Numbered from the stretch's first letter, positions 1-5,936 are shown. The stretch: 6,091 nucleotides of DNA from Collinsella sp. (GCA_014871545.1 WGSR01000098.1:1-6091), one strand, 5' to 3'. Notes: generated by a model not told the origin, from the letters alone. A program made the numbers and translations.

Positions 1-33
1 CGCGACCTGTCGCGCGCCAACACGAAGGCATAG
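1..33 (+). CDS. C-terminal end of an upstream gene, possibly rapZ (partial)
   Basis: The first frame reads ten codons (RDLSRANTKA) and then a TAG stop, 6 bases before the whiA start. RapZ proteins usually finish with a short basic tail after a His-Arg-Asp motif, and an Arg-Asp-Leu start to this tail fits that. In most Gram-positive genomes rapZ, yvcK and whiA sit together, so an upstream gene of this group is expected. Ten residues are too few to identify it firmly; it could also be yvcK or another gene, and the frame choice rests mainly on the stop lying just before whiA. The close spacing suggests that it and whiA share a transcript. Confidence 0.45.
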   Translation, partial: RDLSRANTKA

Positions 34-39
34 GCCTGC

Positions 40-969
40 ATGTCGTTTACCGCTGAGGTGCGCGACGAGCTTGCGCGCTGCGAACCCGAATGTGAATACT
101 GCGACTTGTCGACGCTTGCCGCCCTCACGCGCGTGAGCGGTACGCTCTCGCTTACCGGCTCTGGGCGGTATCGTTTGACGGTTGCGACTGAGACGGGAGC
201 CGTCGCGCGCACGATGATCACGCTGACGCATCGTATCCTTAAGCTCAAAACGGAGTTCACCGTCCGTAAATCTGTATTGCATAAGGTTCGAAACTACCTC
301 ATCACCTTGCCTGATCAGCCAGACCTGGATAAGGCCTTGGTTCTGCTGGGTATCCTCGAACGTAGGGGAGGACTTGTCGCCGGCGTACCCCGACATATCG
401 TTGCCCGTCCTTGCTGTAGACTTGCCTATATCCGCGGCGCGCTCATCGCGGGCGGCTTCGTGGCCGATCCACGCGGCGATTTTCATTTGGAGATTGCTGT
501 GCAGGGCGAGCAATATGCCAAGGGGCTTTGCGATCTGTTGGAGCAGATTGGGGTCCATGCTCGTGTTAATGCACGGCGGGGGTCATATGCCGTGTACATT
601 AAGAGCGCCGAGGAAATCGAGCATCTATTAAAGCTGATTGGCGCCAAGCGCAGCGTTGCCGAGATTGAGGAGGCGCGCGCGGTCAAGTTGGTTAAGAACG
701 ATGTGAACCGTCGCGTGAACGCCGAGCTCGCCAACCAGACCAGAAGCGCCGGTGCCGCCCAACATCAGCTTGCGCTTATCGATGAGCTCGAGCAGCGTGG
801 CCTTCGTGATGCGCTTCCGGATGCCTTGGCGGTCTTTTGCGACCTGCGCGAGCGCTATCCCGATCTGTCGCTGCGTGATTTGGGGGAGATGGCTGACCCT
901 CCCTTGTCGAAGTCAGCCCTCTACCATCGTGTTTTACGGCTTGAAAAGCTCATTGAAGCAAACAGGTAG
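40..969 (+). CDS. whiA: DNA-binding protein WhiA (sporulation/cell-division regulator family)
   Basis: A complete 309-residue protein, the usual length for WhiA. It opens with the family's MSFTAEVRDELAR and holds the LAGLIDADG-like core around residues 125-144 (CCRLAYIRGALIAGGF). A conserved linker follows at about 220-240 (NDVNRRVNAELANQT), then a C-terminal helix-turn-helix at about 275-305 (LSLRDLGEMADPPLSKSALYHRV). WhiA folds like a homing endonuclease but lacks nuclease activity. In Streptomyces it acts with WhiB to switch on cell-division genes at sporulation, and in Bacillus its homologue affects division and chromosome segregation. In a probable non-sporulating anaerobe a division or growth role is the safer inference. 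The start is preceded by GAAGG at 24-28 with an 11-base gap. Codon use is much less biased than in the glycolytic genes and includes rare TTA and CTA, consistent with modest expression. No terminator follows it. Confidence 0.95.
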   Translation: MSFTAEVRDELARCEPECEYCDLSTLAALTRVSGTLSLTGSGRYRLTVATETGAVARTMITLTHRILKLKTEFTVRKSVLHKVRNYLITLPDQPDLDKALVLLGILERRGGLVAGVPRHIVARPCCRLAYIRGALIAGGFVADPRGDFHLEIAVQGEQYAKGLCDLLEQIGVHARVNARRGSYAVYIKSAEEIEHLLKLIGAKRSVAEIEEARAVKLVKNDVNRRVNAELANQTRSAGAAQHQLALIDELEQRGLRDALPDALAVFCDLRERYPDLSLRDLGEMADPPLSKSALYHRVLRLEKLIEANR

Positions 970-1014
970 TTTGAAGTAACGACTTATATATGGATTTAGC
1001 TGCTATTTTAGTAT

Positions 1015-1028
1015 TTAAAACGTTTTAA
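1015..1028. repeat. 14-base perfect palindrome TTAAAACGTTTTAA
   Basis: The sequence equals its own reverse complement across all 14 bases. It lies about 33 bases upstream of the candidate gap -35 element. Position and symmetry would suit a binding site for a dimeric regulator or an upstream activating element. In so AT-rich a stretch a palindrome of this kind can also arise by chance, so function is unproven. Confidence 0.5.
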
Positions 1029-1034
1029 CTTAAA

Positions 1035-1077
1035 TTTGATTTTCAATTTCGAGCATTCTCGTGAAATTCAAGTCAAA
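1035..1077. repeat. Imperfect inverted repeat overlapping the candidate gap -35 element
   Basis: The inner arms are AATTTC (1045-1050) and GAAATT (1063-1068), with GAG (1051-1053) facing CTC (1058-1060) across a CATT loop. Outer arms TTTGA (1035-1039) and TCAAA (1073-1077) extend the symmetry with a mismatch and small bulges. The right half covers the proposed -35 hexamer. No T run follows, so this does not look like a terminator for whiA. An operator for a glycolysis regulator is a plausible inference, but the site matches no consensus I can name. Confidence 0.45.
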
Positions 1078-1090
1078 AAAAAGGTATATT
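1061..1090 (+). promoter_or_regulatory. Candidate gap promoter (GTGAAA - 18 - TATATT)
   Basis: TATATT at 1085-1090 matches five of six bases of the -10 consensus. GTGAAA at 1061-1066 matches four of six of TTGACA, with an 18-base spacer. It sits at the edge of the AT-rich island and would give a start near 1097 and a leader of about 65 bases before gap. No competing pair with good spacing was found in the gap. Confidence 0.45.
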
Positions 1091-1110
1091 AGGCGAGTGG
1101 TTAGTTTGTG

Positions 1111-1145
1111 GGCCTCAACGGCGGGCGCTGTAGCTCGCGGGGGCC
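1111..1145 (+). promoter_or_regulatory. Two-part hairpin in the gap leader
   Basis: The outer stem pairs GGCCTC (1111-1116) with GGGGCC (1140-1145), including one G-U pair. The inner stem pairs GCGGGC (1121-1126) with GCTCGC (1133-1138), also with one G-U pair, around the six-base loop GCTGTA. A small asymmetric internal loop joins them. It ends 5 bases before the ribosome binding site. No T run follows, so it is not a terminator. It may protect the 5' end of a heavily used messenger or affect ribosome access. Confidence 0.45.
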
Positions 1146-1150
1146 TTACG

Positions 1151-1157
1151 AAAGGAG
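1151..1157 (+). promoter_or_regulatory. Ribosome binding site of gap
   Basis: AAAGGAG lies 5 bases before the ATG at 1163 and fixes that start. A longer in-frame reading from GTG at 1061 would run through the candidate promoter and lacks a ribosome binding site. Confidence 0.9.
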
Positions 1158-1162
1158 ACACA

Positions 1163-2188
1163 ATGGCAGTAAAGGTTGCTATTAACGGCTTCGGTCGCAT
1201 CGGTCGTCTGGCTTTCCGTCAGATGTTCGGTCATGAGGGCTCCGAGATCGTCGCTATCAACGACCTCACCTCTCCCGATATGCTCGCTTACCTGCTGAAG
1301 TACGACTCCACGCAGGGCAACTACGCTCGCGATCACGAGGTCGTTGCTGGCGAGGATTCCATCACCGTTGACGGCAAGGAGATCAAGATCTACAAGGAGG
1401 CCGACGCTAACAACCTGCCTTGGGGCGACCTTGACGTCGACGTCGTTCTCGAGTGCACCGGCTTCTACACCAGCAAGGCTAAGGCTCAGGCCCACATCAA
1501 CGCTGGCGCCAAGAAGGTCGTCATCTCCGCTCCGGCCGGCAGCGATCTGCCCACCATCGTGTACAACGTCAACCATGAGACGCTGACCGCTGAGGACAAC
1601 ATCATCTCCGCTGCTTCCTGCACCACCAACTGCCTCGCCCCGATGGCCAAGGGTCTGAACGACTTCGCTCCCATCGTGTCCGGCATCATGACCACCATCC
1701 ACGCCTTCACCGGCGACCAGATGCCGCTCGACGGCCCGCAGCGCAAGGGCAACTTCCGTCGCTCCCGCGCCTGCTCCGAGAACATCGTCCCGAACACCAC
1801 GGGCGCTGCCAAGGCCATCGGCCTGGTTCTCCCCGAGCTCAACGGCAAGCTCATCGGTGCCGCCCAGCGCGTCCCGACGCCGACCGGCTCGCTGACCAAC
1901 CTCTACGCCGTCGTTGACAAGAAGGTCACCGTCGACGAGGTCAACGCTGCCATGAAGGCCTACGCCGAGACCATCCCCGAGACCTTCGCCTACAACGAGG
2001 ACCAGATCGTCTCCCGCGACATCGTCGGCGAGACCCACGGCTCCATCTTCGACGCCACTCAGACCATGTGCTCTGACCTCGGCAACGGCCAGACCCTCGT
2101 TCAGGTCACCTCTTGGTACGACAACGAGAACTCCTACACCTCTCAGATGGTCCGCACCATCAAGTACTTCGAGAAGTTCGTTGCTTAA
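1163..2188 (+). CDS. gap: Type I glyceraldehyde-3-phosphate dehydrogenase
   Basis: This cytoplasmic enzyme oxidises and phosphorylates glyceraldehyde 3-phosphate to 1,3-bisphosphoglycerate, normally with NAD. The protein has 341 residues, typical of the family. The Rossmann domain opens with NGFGRIGR (residues 8-15), and Asp34 lies at the end of the second strand (AINDLT), the usual mark of NAD preference. The catalytic signature ASCTTNC places the active Cys at 153, with its partner His at 180 (TTIHAFTGDQ). RKGNFRRSRA near 194-203 carries the phosphate-binding loop arginines, and SWYDNENSY at about 317-325 is the conserved C-terminal signature. Codon use is extremely biased toward C-ending codons, as expected for very high expression. 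It has its own leader upstream and its own terminator downstream, so it can be expressed apart from pgk. I see nothing missing or broken. Confidence 0.98.
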   Translation: MAVKVAINGFGRIGRLAFRQMFGHEGSEIVAINDLTSPDMLAYLLKYDSTQGNYARDHEVVAGEDSITVDGKEIKIYKEADANNLPWGDLDVDVVLECTGFYTSKAKAQAHINAGAKKVVISAPAGSDLPTIVYNVNHETLTAEDNIISAASCTTNCLAPMAKGLNDFAPIVSGIMTTIHAFTGDQMPLDGPQRKGNFRRSRACSENIVPNTTGAAKAIGLVLPELNGKLIGAAQRVPTPTGSLTNLYAVVDKKVTVDEVNAAMKAYAETIPETFAYNEDQIVSRDIVGETHGSIFDATQTMCSDLGNGQTLVQVTSWYDNENSYTSQMVRTIKYFEKFVA

Positions 2189-2227
2189 TTTAGCTTTTAG
2201 CGAATAGCTCGTTGAGCGTCTAAAGAA

Positions 2228-2272
2228 GGGCGCGGCCTTATAGGGCTTACACCCTAGGGTCGCGCCCTTTTT
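2228..2272 (+). terminator. Intrinsic terminator after gap
   Basis: GGGCGCG (2228-2234) pairs perfectly with CGCGCCC (2261-2267). The stem continues through a G-U pair and CC/GG, then, past a small internal loop, TAGGG (2241-2245) pairs with CCCTA (2252-2256) around the loop CTTACA. Five T residues follow at 2268-2272. It lies 39 bases after the gap stop and 56 bases before the pgk start, so it should reduce read-through from gap into pgk. Confidence 0.92.
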
Positions 2273-2277
2273 ATAAG
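2272..2277 (+). promoter_or_regulatory. Possible -10 element for pgk (TATAAG)
   Basis: TATAAG matches five of six bases of the -10 consensus and begins in the T run of the gap terminator. A start near 2284 would coincide with the first bases of the leader hairpin at 2283-2305. No good -35 hexamer lies 16-18 bases upstream, where the terminator stem sits; CTTACA at 2246-2251 has four matches but a 20-base spacer. This is a weak call. Confidence 0.25.
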
Positions 2278-2282
2278 AAATC

Positions 2283-2305
2283 GTCTGCCGTAATGGGAGG
2301 CAGAC
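2283..2305 (+). promoter_or_regulatory. 7-bp hairpin in the pgk leader
   Basis: GTCTGCC (2283-2289) is the exact reverse complement of GGCAGAC (2299-2305), with a nine-base loop. It lies between the gap terminator and the pgk ribosome binding site (AAAGG, 2313-2317) and has no T run. It could stabilise the 5' end of the pgk-tpiA-gpmI messenger, mark a processing site in read-through transcripts, or be a protein-binding dyad. Confidence 0.45.
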
Positions 2306-2328
2306 ACGTACGAAAGGTAGAAGCAAAC

Positions 2329-3519
2329 ATGGCCTTTACCAAGAAGACCGTCCGCGACATCGATGTCGACGGAAAGCGCGTTCTCGTCCGCGTTGACTTT
2401 AACGTGCCTATCAAGGATGGCGTCGTTGGCGACACCACCCGTATCAAGGCTGCCCTGCCCACCATCAACTACCTCGTTGAGCACAACGCTCGCGTCATCC
2501 TCATGAGCCACCTCGGCCGTCCCGAGGGCACCGGCTTCCAGCCCGAGCTGTCCCTCGAGCCCGTCGCCAAGAAGCTCGCTGAGCTCTCTGGTCTCGACGT
2601 TGCCTTTGTCGCTGACACCTACGGCGAGAAGGCTGCTGAGGCTGTCGCCGCCGTCGAGCCGGGTAAGGTCCTCGTTCTCGAGAACGTCCGTTTTGACAAG
2701 CGTGAGAAGAAGAACGATCCCGAGATCGCCAAGAAGCTCGCTTCCTATGGTGACGTCTTCGTTCTCGATGCCTTCGGCACCGCTCACCGCGCCCAGGGTT
2801 CCGTCGTGGGCCCCGCCGCTTACCTGCCTGCCGTCGCCGGCTTCTTGCTCGAGAAGGAGGTCGACACGCTGACCGGCATCTTCGCCGAGCCCGAGCGCCC
2901 CTTCGTCGCCATCGTCGGCGGTTCCAAGGTTTCCTCCAAGATCGGCGTTCTCGATCACCTCATCGACTCCGCTGACACCCTGATCATCGGTGGCGGCATG
3001 GCCTACACCTTCTTCCTGGCTCAGGGCCTGTCCGTTGGTCAGTCCCTCAAGGAAGAGGACTGGGTCGAGCGCGCCGGCGAGATGCTCAAGAAGGCCGAGG
3101 AGAAGGGTGTCAAGATCCTACTCCCCATCGACAACCGTGTTGCCGATCACTTTGGCGAGGACGCTGTCCCCGAGGTTGTTGCTTCCGACGCTATCCCCGA
3201 CGATCGTGAGGGTATGGACATCGGTCCCAAGACCGAGGAGCTCTATGCCGAGGCTGTCAAGGGCGCCAAGACCGTGTTCTGGAACGGCCCCATGGGCGTC
3301 TTCGAGTTTGACAACTTTGCTCACGGCACCCAGGCTATCGCCGAGGCTCTCGCCGAGGCTGACTGCACCTCGATCATCGGCGGTGGTGACTCTGTCGCAG
3401 CTGTCAACAAGTTCAACCTGGCCGACAAGATGAGCTGGATCTCCACCGGTGGTGGCGCTTCCATGGAGCTCGTCGAGGGTAAGGCCCTGCCCGGAGTGGA
3501 GGCGCTTCTCGATGCCTAA
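2329..3519 (+). CDS. pgk: Phosphoglycerate kinase
   Basis: It transfers the acyl phosphate of 1,3-bisphosphoglycerate to ADP, giving 3-phosphoglycerate and ATP, in the cytoplasm. The 396 residues match the usual bacterial length. The N-terminal substrate domain shows the signature RVDFNVP (21-27), the basic Arg39, SHLGRP (60-65) and LENVRF (117-122), then DAFGTAHR (147-154). The C-terminal nucleotide domain shows GGSKVSSK (197-204), GGGMA (221-225), WNGPMGVFE (318-326), GGGDS (351-355) and the STGGGAS stretch (372-378). The start at 2329 has AAAGG at 2313-2317, 11 bases upstream; a start 12 codons earlier would lie in the leader hairpin loop and lacks a ribosome site. It heads a tightly packed run with tpiA and gpmI. 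Codon bias is as strong as in gap, with a lone CTA at 3118 as an exception. Confidence 0.98.
   Translation: MAFTKKTVRDIDVDGKRVLVRVDFNVPIKDGVVGDTTRIKAALPTINYLVEHNARVILMSHLGRPEGTGFQPELSLEPVAKKLAELSGLDVAFVADTYGEKAAEAVAAVEPGKVLVLENVRFDKREKKNDPEIAKKLASYGDVFVLDAFGTAHRAQGSVVGPAAYLPAVAGFLLEKEVDTLTGIFAEPERPFVAIVGGSKVSSKIGVLDHLIDSADTLIIGGGMAYTFFLAQGLSVGQSLKEEDWVERAGEMLKKAEEKGVKILLPIDNRVADHFGEDAVPEVVASDAIPDDREGMDIGPKTEELYAEAVKGAKTVFWNGPMGVFEFDNFAHGTQAIAEALAEADCTSIIGGGDSVAAVNKFNLADKMSWISTGGGASMELVEGKALPGVEALLDA
3493..3502 (+). promoter_or_regulatory. Ribosome binding site of tpiA, inside the end of pgk
   Basis: GGAGTGGAGG ends 9 bases before the ATG at 3512. It decides the tpiA start against an in-frame extension from 3449, whose extra 21 residues do not resemble the family. 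Its position within pgk, plus the 8-base gene overlap, points to translational coupling. Confidence 0.8.
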
Positions 3520-4279
3520 TCGCACCCTTCTTATCGCTGGTAACTGGAAGATGAACAACGACGTCGCCGAGGCCGCCAAGCTCGCCGACGAGCTGGCTCA
3601 GGCTCTGCCCGAGGTTCCGGCTGGCGTCGAGGTGCTCGTCTGCCCTCCGACCATCGACATCACCACGGTTCATGACCGCATTCAGGCTGCCCCCATCGCC
3701 CTCGGTGCACAGAACGTGTACTGGGAGGCCAAGGGTGCCTTCACGGGTGAGTCCTCTTGCGACATGCTCAAGTCCGCTGGCTGCACCTACTGCATCATCG
3801 GTCACTCCGAGCGTCGCGACTACTTCCACGAGACCGACGAGGACCAGAACAAGAAGGCCAAGGCTCTCGTTGCCGCCGGCCTTGTTCCCGTCTTCTGCTG
3901 CGGCGAGTCCCTTGAGGTCCGCGAGGCTGGCACCTATGTCGAGCACGTCGTGAACCAGGTCAAGGCTGGCCTTGCTGGTCTTGAGATCACCTGCCCCAAG
4001 CAGGTCGTCGTCGCCTATGAGCCCATCTGGGCCATCGGCACCGGCAAGACCGCTACCGCCGAGGATGCTCAGGAGGTCTGCAGCGCTATCCGTGAGACCC
4101 TCAAGGAGATGTTCGGCGAGGAGCTCGCCAACGGCATCCGCGTTCTCTACGGTGGTTCCGCCAAGCCCGGTAACATCGCCGAGCTCGTCGCCAAGCCCGA
4201 CGTTGACGGCGCCCTCGTGGGCGGCGCTTCGCTCAAGGCTGCCGACTTCGCCTCTATGGTCGTCAAGGCAGGCGAGTAG
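3512..4279 (+). CDS. tpiA: Triose-phosphate isomerase
   Basis: It interconverts dihydroxyacetone phosphate and glyceraldehyde 3-phosphate, feeding both aldolase products into Gap. The 255-residue length is normal for a TIM barrel of this family. Asn11 and Lys13 stand in AGNWKMN (9-15), the electrophilic His98 in IGHSERR (96-102), and the catalytic base Glu170 in AYEPIWAIGTGKTAT (168-182), which includes the mobile loop 6. The phosphate-binding ends are YGGSAKPGN (213-221) and GALVGGASL (233-241). The loop after GAFTGE reads SSCDML where most relatives have a VSP-type sequence, and the protein carries eight cysteines (44, 83, 91, 94, 129, 130, 161, 190); both are mild oddities outside the active site. 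The gene overlaps the end of pgk by 8 bases and lies 5 bases before gpmI, so the three are almost certainly one operon. Confidence 0.98.
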   Translation: MPNRTLLIAGNWKMNNDVAEAAKLADELAQALPEVPAGVEVLVCPPTIDITTVHDRIQAAPIALGAQNVYWEAKGAFTGESSCDMLKSAGCTYCIIGHSERRDYFHETDEDQNKKAKALVAAGLVPVFCCGESLEVREAGTYVEHVVNQVKAGLAGLEITCPKQVVVAYEPIWAIGTGKTATAEDAQEVCSAIRETLKEMFGEELANGIRVLYGGSAKPGNIAELVAKPDVDGALVGGASLKAADFASMVVKAGE

Positions 4280-4284
4280 GACAT

Positions 4285-5838
4285 ATGGCACAACGTCATC
4301 TTCCTGCACTCCTGATTATCATGGACGGCTGCGGCCTGGCTCCGGCTGATGGCGAGAACGCCGTCGCCGCTGCCAAGACGCCCTTCCTTGATGGCCTGTA
4401 CGAGAAGTATCCTCACACCACGCTCGGTGCTTCGGGCGAGGACGTGGGCCTTCCCGACGGCCAGATGGGCAACTCCGAGGTGGGTCACCTCAACATCGGT
4501 GCCGGTCGCATCGTGTTCCAGGAGCTTTCGCGCATCAACAATGCCATCAAGGACGGCTCCATCGCCAAGAACGAGGTTTTCGTCAAGGCCATGGACGATG
4601 TCAAGGCTGACGGCAAGACTCTCCACCTCATGGGCCTTATGAGCCCTGGCGGCGTTCACTCCCACATGAACCACGTCGAGGCTCTGGTCAAGATGGCTGC
4701 CGAGCACGGTGTCAAGACCGTTCGCGTCCACGCCTTCATGGATGGCCGCGACGTTGACCCGCAGTCCGGTGCCGGCTACATGAGTGAGTTCTGCGCCTTC
4801 CTGGCTAAGATCTCCGAGGAGACCGGTTGCGACGCTCGCGTTGCCACCGTCTCGGGCCGTTATTGGGCCATGGACCGCGATAATCGTTGGGAGCGCATCC
4901 AGCGCGCCTACGACGTCATGGTCAACGCGTCCGATGCTGATACCGACCCCGTTGCCGGTATCAAGGCCTACTACGAGAAGGACCCGCGCGGCGACGAGTT
5001 CGTCGAGCCCTTCGCTGCCCACAACGAGGGCATTCACGAGGGCGACGCGGCCATCTTCTTCAACTTCCGTCCCGACCGCGCTCGTCAGATGACCCGCGTG
5101 TTCACGGACAAGGAGTTCGACGGCTTTGAGCGCGAGCAGATCAAGCTTTCGCACTTTGTGACGATGACCGAGTATGATCCGACGTTTGACGTCGAGGTCG
5201 CCTTCCCCAAGACGTTCCCCGAGAACGTCCTGGCCGACGTTATCGCCGCCAATGGCCTGAAGCAGCTGCACACCGCCGAGACCGAGAAGTACGCCCACGT
5301 GACGTTCTTCCTCAACGGCGGCATCGAGGAGCCCAAGGAGGGCGAGGAGCGCGTGCTCGTCGCTTCCCCCAAGGTTGCTACCTACGATCTGCAGCCCGAG
5401 ATGAGCGCTCCCGAGGTTACCGAGAAGCTCGTCGCCGCCATCAACGAGGATCGCGCTGATTTCTACATCGTGAACTTCGCGAACTGCGACATGGTTGGTC
5501 ACACCGGTGTCTTCGACGCTGCCGTTAAGGCCGTTGAGGCTGTTGACGATGCCCTGTCCAAGGTTGTCCCGGCGATTCTCGCCAAGGGCGGCTTTGCACT
5601 GATTACCGCCGACCACGGCAACGCCGATCACATGTTTGACGTTGCTTCCGACGGTTCCAAGCATCCGTTTACGGCTCACACCACCAACCGCGTGCCGTTC
5701 ATCATCGTTGATGAGAAGGCCAAGCTCACCGGTATCGAGGACGGCCGTCTTTCCGATATCGCTCCGACCATGCTCACCATGGCTGGTATTGAGCCTTCCG
5801 CCGAGATGACGGGCCGCGTGCTCGCTACCGAGGCCTAA
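4285..5838 (+). CDS. gpmI: 2,3-bisphosphoglycerate-independent phosphoglycerate mutase
   Basis: It interconverts 3- and 2-phosphoglycerate through a phosphoserine intermediate and needs two metal ions, usually manganese. The 517 residues are close to the family norm of about 510. The alkaline-phosphatase-like domain supplies Asp14 (IIMDGCGLA), nucleophile Ser64 (QMGNSEVGHLNIGAGR), Asp402 and His406 (CDMVGHTG), Asp443 and His444 (TADHGNADHM) and His465 (FTAHTTN), which is a full metal-ligand set. The inserted transferase domain carries HSH (125-127), GRDVDP (154-159), SGRYWAMDRDNRW (190-202) and FNFRPDRARQ (259-268), and Lys335 is in place. The start follows tpiA by 5 bases. Its ribosome site is weak, with AGGA (4278-4281) only 3 bases away or GGCGAG (4271-4276) at 8, so coupling to tpiA translation is likely. 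A terminator closes the operon downstream. Confidence 0.98.
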   Translation: MAQRHLPALLIIMDGCGLAPADGENAVAAAKTPFLDGLYEKYPHTTLGASGEDVGLPDGQMGNSEVGHLNIGAGRIVFQELSRINNAIKDGSIAKNEVFVKAMDDVKADGKTLHLMGLMSPGGVHSHMNHVEALVKMAAEHGVKTVRVHAFMDGRDVDPQSGAGYMSEFCAFLAKISEETGCDARVATVSGRYWAMDRDNRWERIQRAYDVMVNASDADTDPVAGIKAYYEKDPRGDEFVEPFAAHNEGIHEGDAAIFFNFRPDRARQMTRVFTDKEFDGFEREQIKLSHFVTMTEYDPTFDVEVAFPKTFPENVLADVIAANGLKQLHTAETEKYAHVTFFLNGGIEEPKEGEERVLVASPKVATYDLQPEMSAPEVTEKLVAAINEDRADFYIVNFANCDMVGHTGVFDAAVKAVEAVDDALSKVVPAILAKGGFALITADHGNADHMFDVASDGSKHPFTAHTTNRVPFIIVDEKAKLTGIEDGRLSDIAPTMLTMAGIEPSAEMTGRVLATEA

Positions 5839-5861
5839 TAGAAAACAAATACCGTTTTCTA
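5839..5861 (+). repeat. 8-bp inverted repeat directly after gpmI
   Basis: TAGAAAAC (5839-5846) is the exact reverse complement of GTTTTCTA (5854-5861), separated by AAATACC. It begins at the base after the gpmI stop and ends 2 bases before the terminator stem. It is too AT-rich and lacks a T run to be a terminator itself; it may shield the 3' end of the messenger. Its whole loop is complementary to bases 5899-5905, noted separately. Confidence 0.6.
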
Positions 5862-5863
5862 GC

Positions 5864-5898
5864 AAGGGGGTTGTCCACAACCGGACAACCCCCTTTTT
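5864..5898 (+). terminator. Intrinsic terminator of the pgk-tpiA-gpmI operon
   Basis: GGGGGTTGTCC (5866-5876) pairs perfectly with GGACAACCCCC (5883-5893) around the loop ACAACC. Two A-T pairs (5864-5865 with 5894-5895) extend the stem to 13 bp. Five T residues run from 5894 to 5898. It sits 25 bases after the gpmI stop and should separate glycolytic transcription from secG. Confidence 0.95.
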
Positions 5899-5905
5899 GG
5901 TATTT

Positions 5906-5936
5906 CTGCCATTTCCACCCCGTCCTTGAGTGGCAG
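5906..5936. repeat. 6-bp inverted repeat upstream of secG
   Basis: CTGCCA (5906-5911) is the reverse complement of TGGCAG (5931-5936), with 19 bases between. It lies just after the terminator region and about 22 bases before the secG -10 element. It is short and may be chance; an operator role is possible but unsupported. Confidence 0.25.

Larger units (their letters stand above)
970..1162 (+). other. whiA-gap intergenic region with AT-rich regulatory island
   Basis: This 193-base gap holds no gene. From about 970 to 1090 it is strikingly AT-rich compared with both flanks. From about 1091 to the gap start it returns to GC-rich sequence. It contains a 14-base palindrome, a longer imperfect inverted repeat, a candidate promoter, a leader hairpin and the gap ribosome binding site, each listed separately. 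No GC-rich hairpin followed by a T run is present, so whiA transcripts may read on into gap. Confidence 0.8.

Noticed and set aside
400..470. WhiA as an active LAGLIDADG homing endonuclease
   Set aside because: The motif region reads IRGALIAGGFVADP, without the catalytic acidic residue pattern. WhiA proteins are known as DNA-binding regulators without nuclease activity.
626..631. CTA and TTA codons in whiA as a bldA-type control
   Set aside because: TTA-based developmental control is known in Streptomyces. This moderately biased gene in a probable non-Streptomyces genome gives no reason to assume it.
1130..1145. tRNA-like GTAGCTC in the gap leader
   Set aside because: It recalls a tRNA D-arm, but no anticodon arm, T-arm (GTTCGA-type) or acceptor pairing follows before the gap start.
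1061..1162. An N-terminal extension of Gap from GTG at 1061
   Set aside because: The added 34 residues are basic and unlike the family, the region holds the candidate promoter and leader hairpin, and the ribosome site points to ATG 1163.
1115..2326. A 403-codon minus-strand open frame opposite gap
   Set aside because: It is also codon-aligned with gap and rich in Gly, Val, Asp and Leu, as expected of an antisense shadow. It runs through the gap terminator and has no ribosome site of note.
3449..3511. An N-terminal extension of TpiA within pgk
   Set aside because: The 21 extra residues are out-of-frame pgk sequence. The family start MPNRTLLIAGNWKMN at 3512 has a good ribosome site.
4147..5880. 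A 577-codon open frame on the minus strand across gpmI and the end of tpiA
   Set aside because: It is exactly codon-aligned with gpmI. Its openness follows from the lack of TTA, CTA and TCA codons in the biased sense gene, and its low-complexity product resembles no family.
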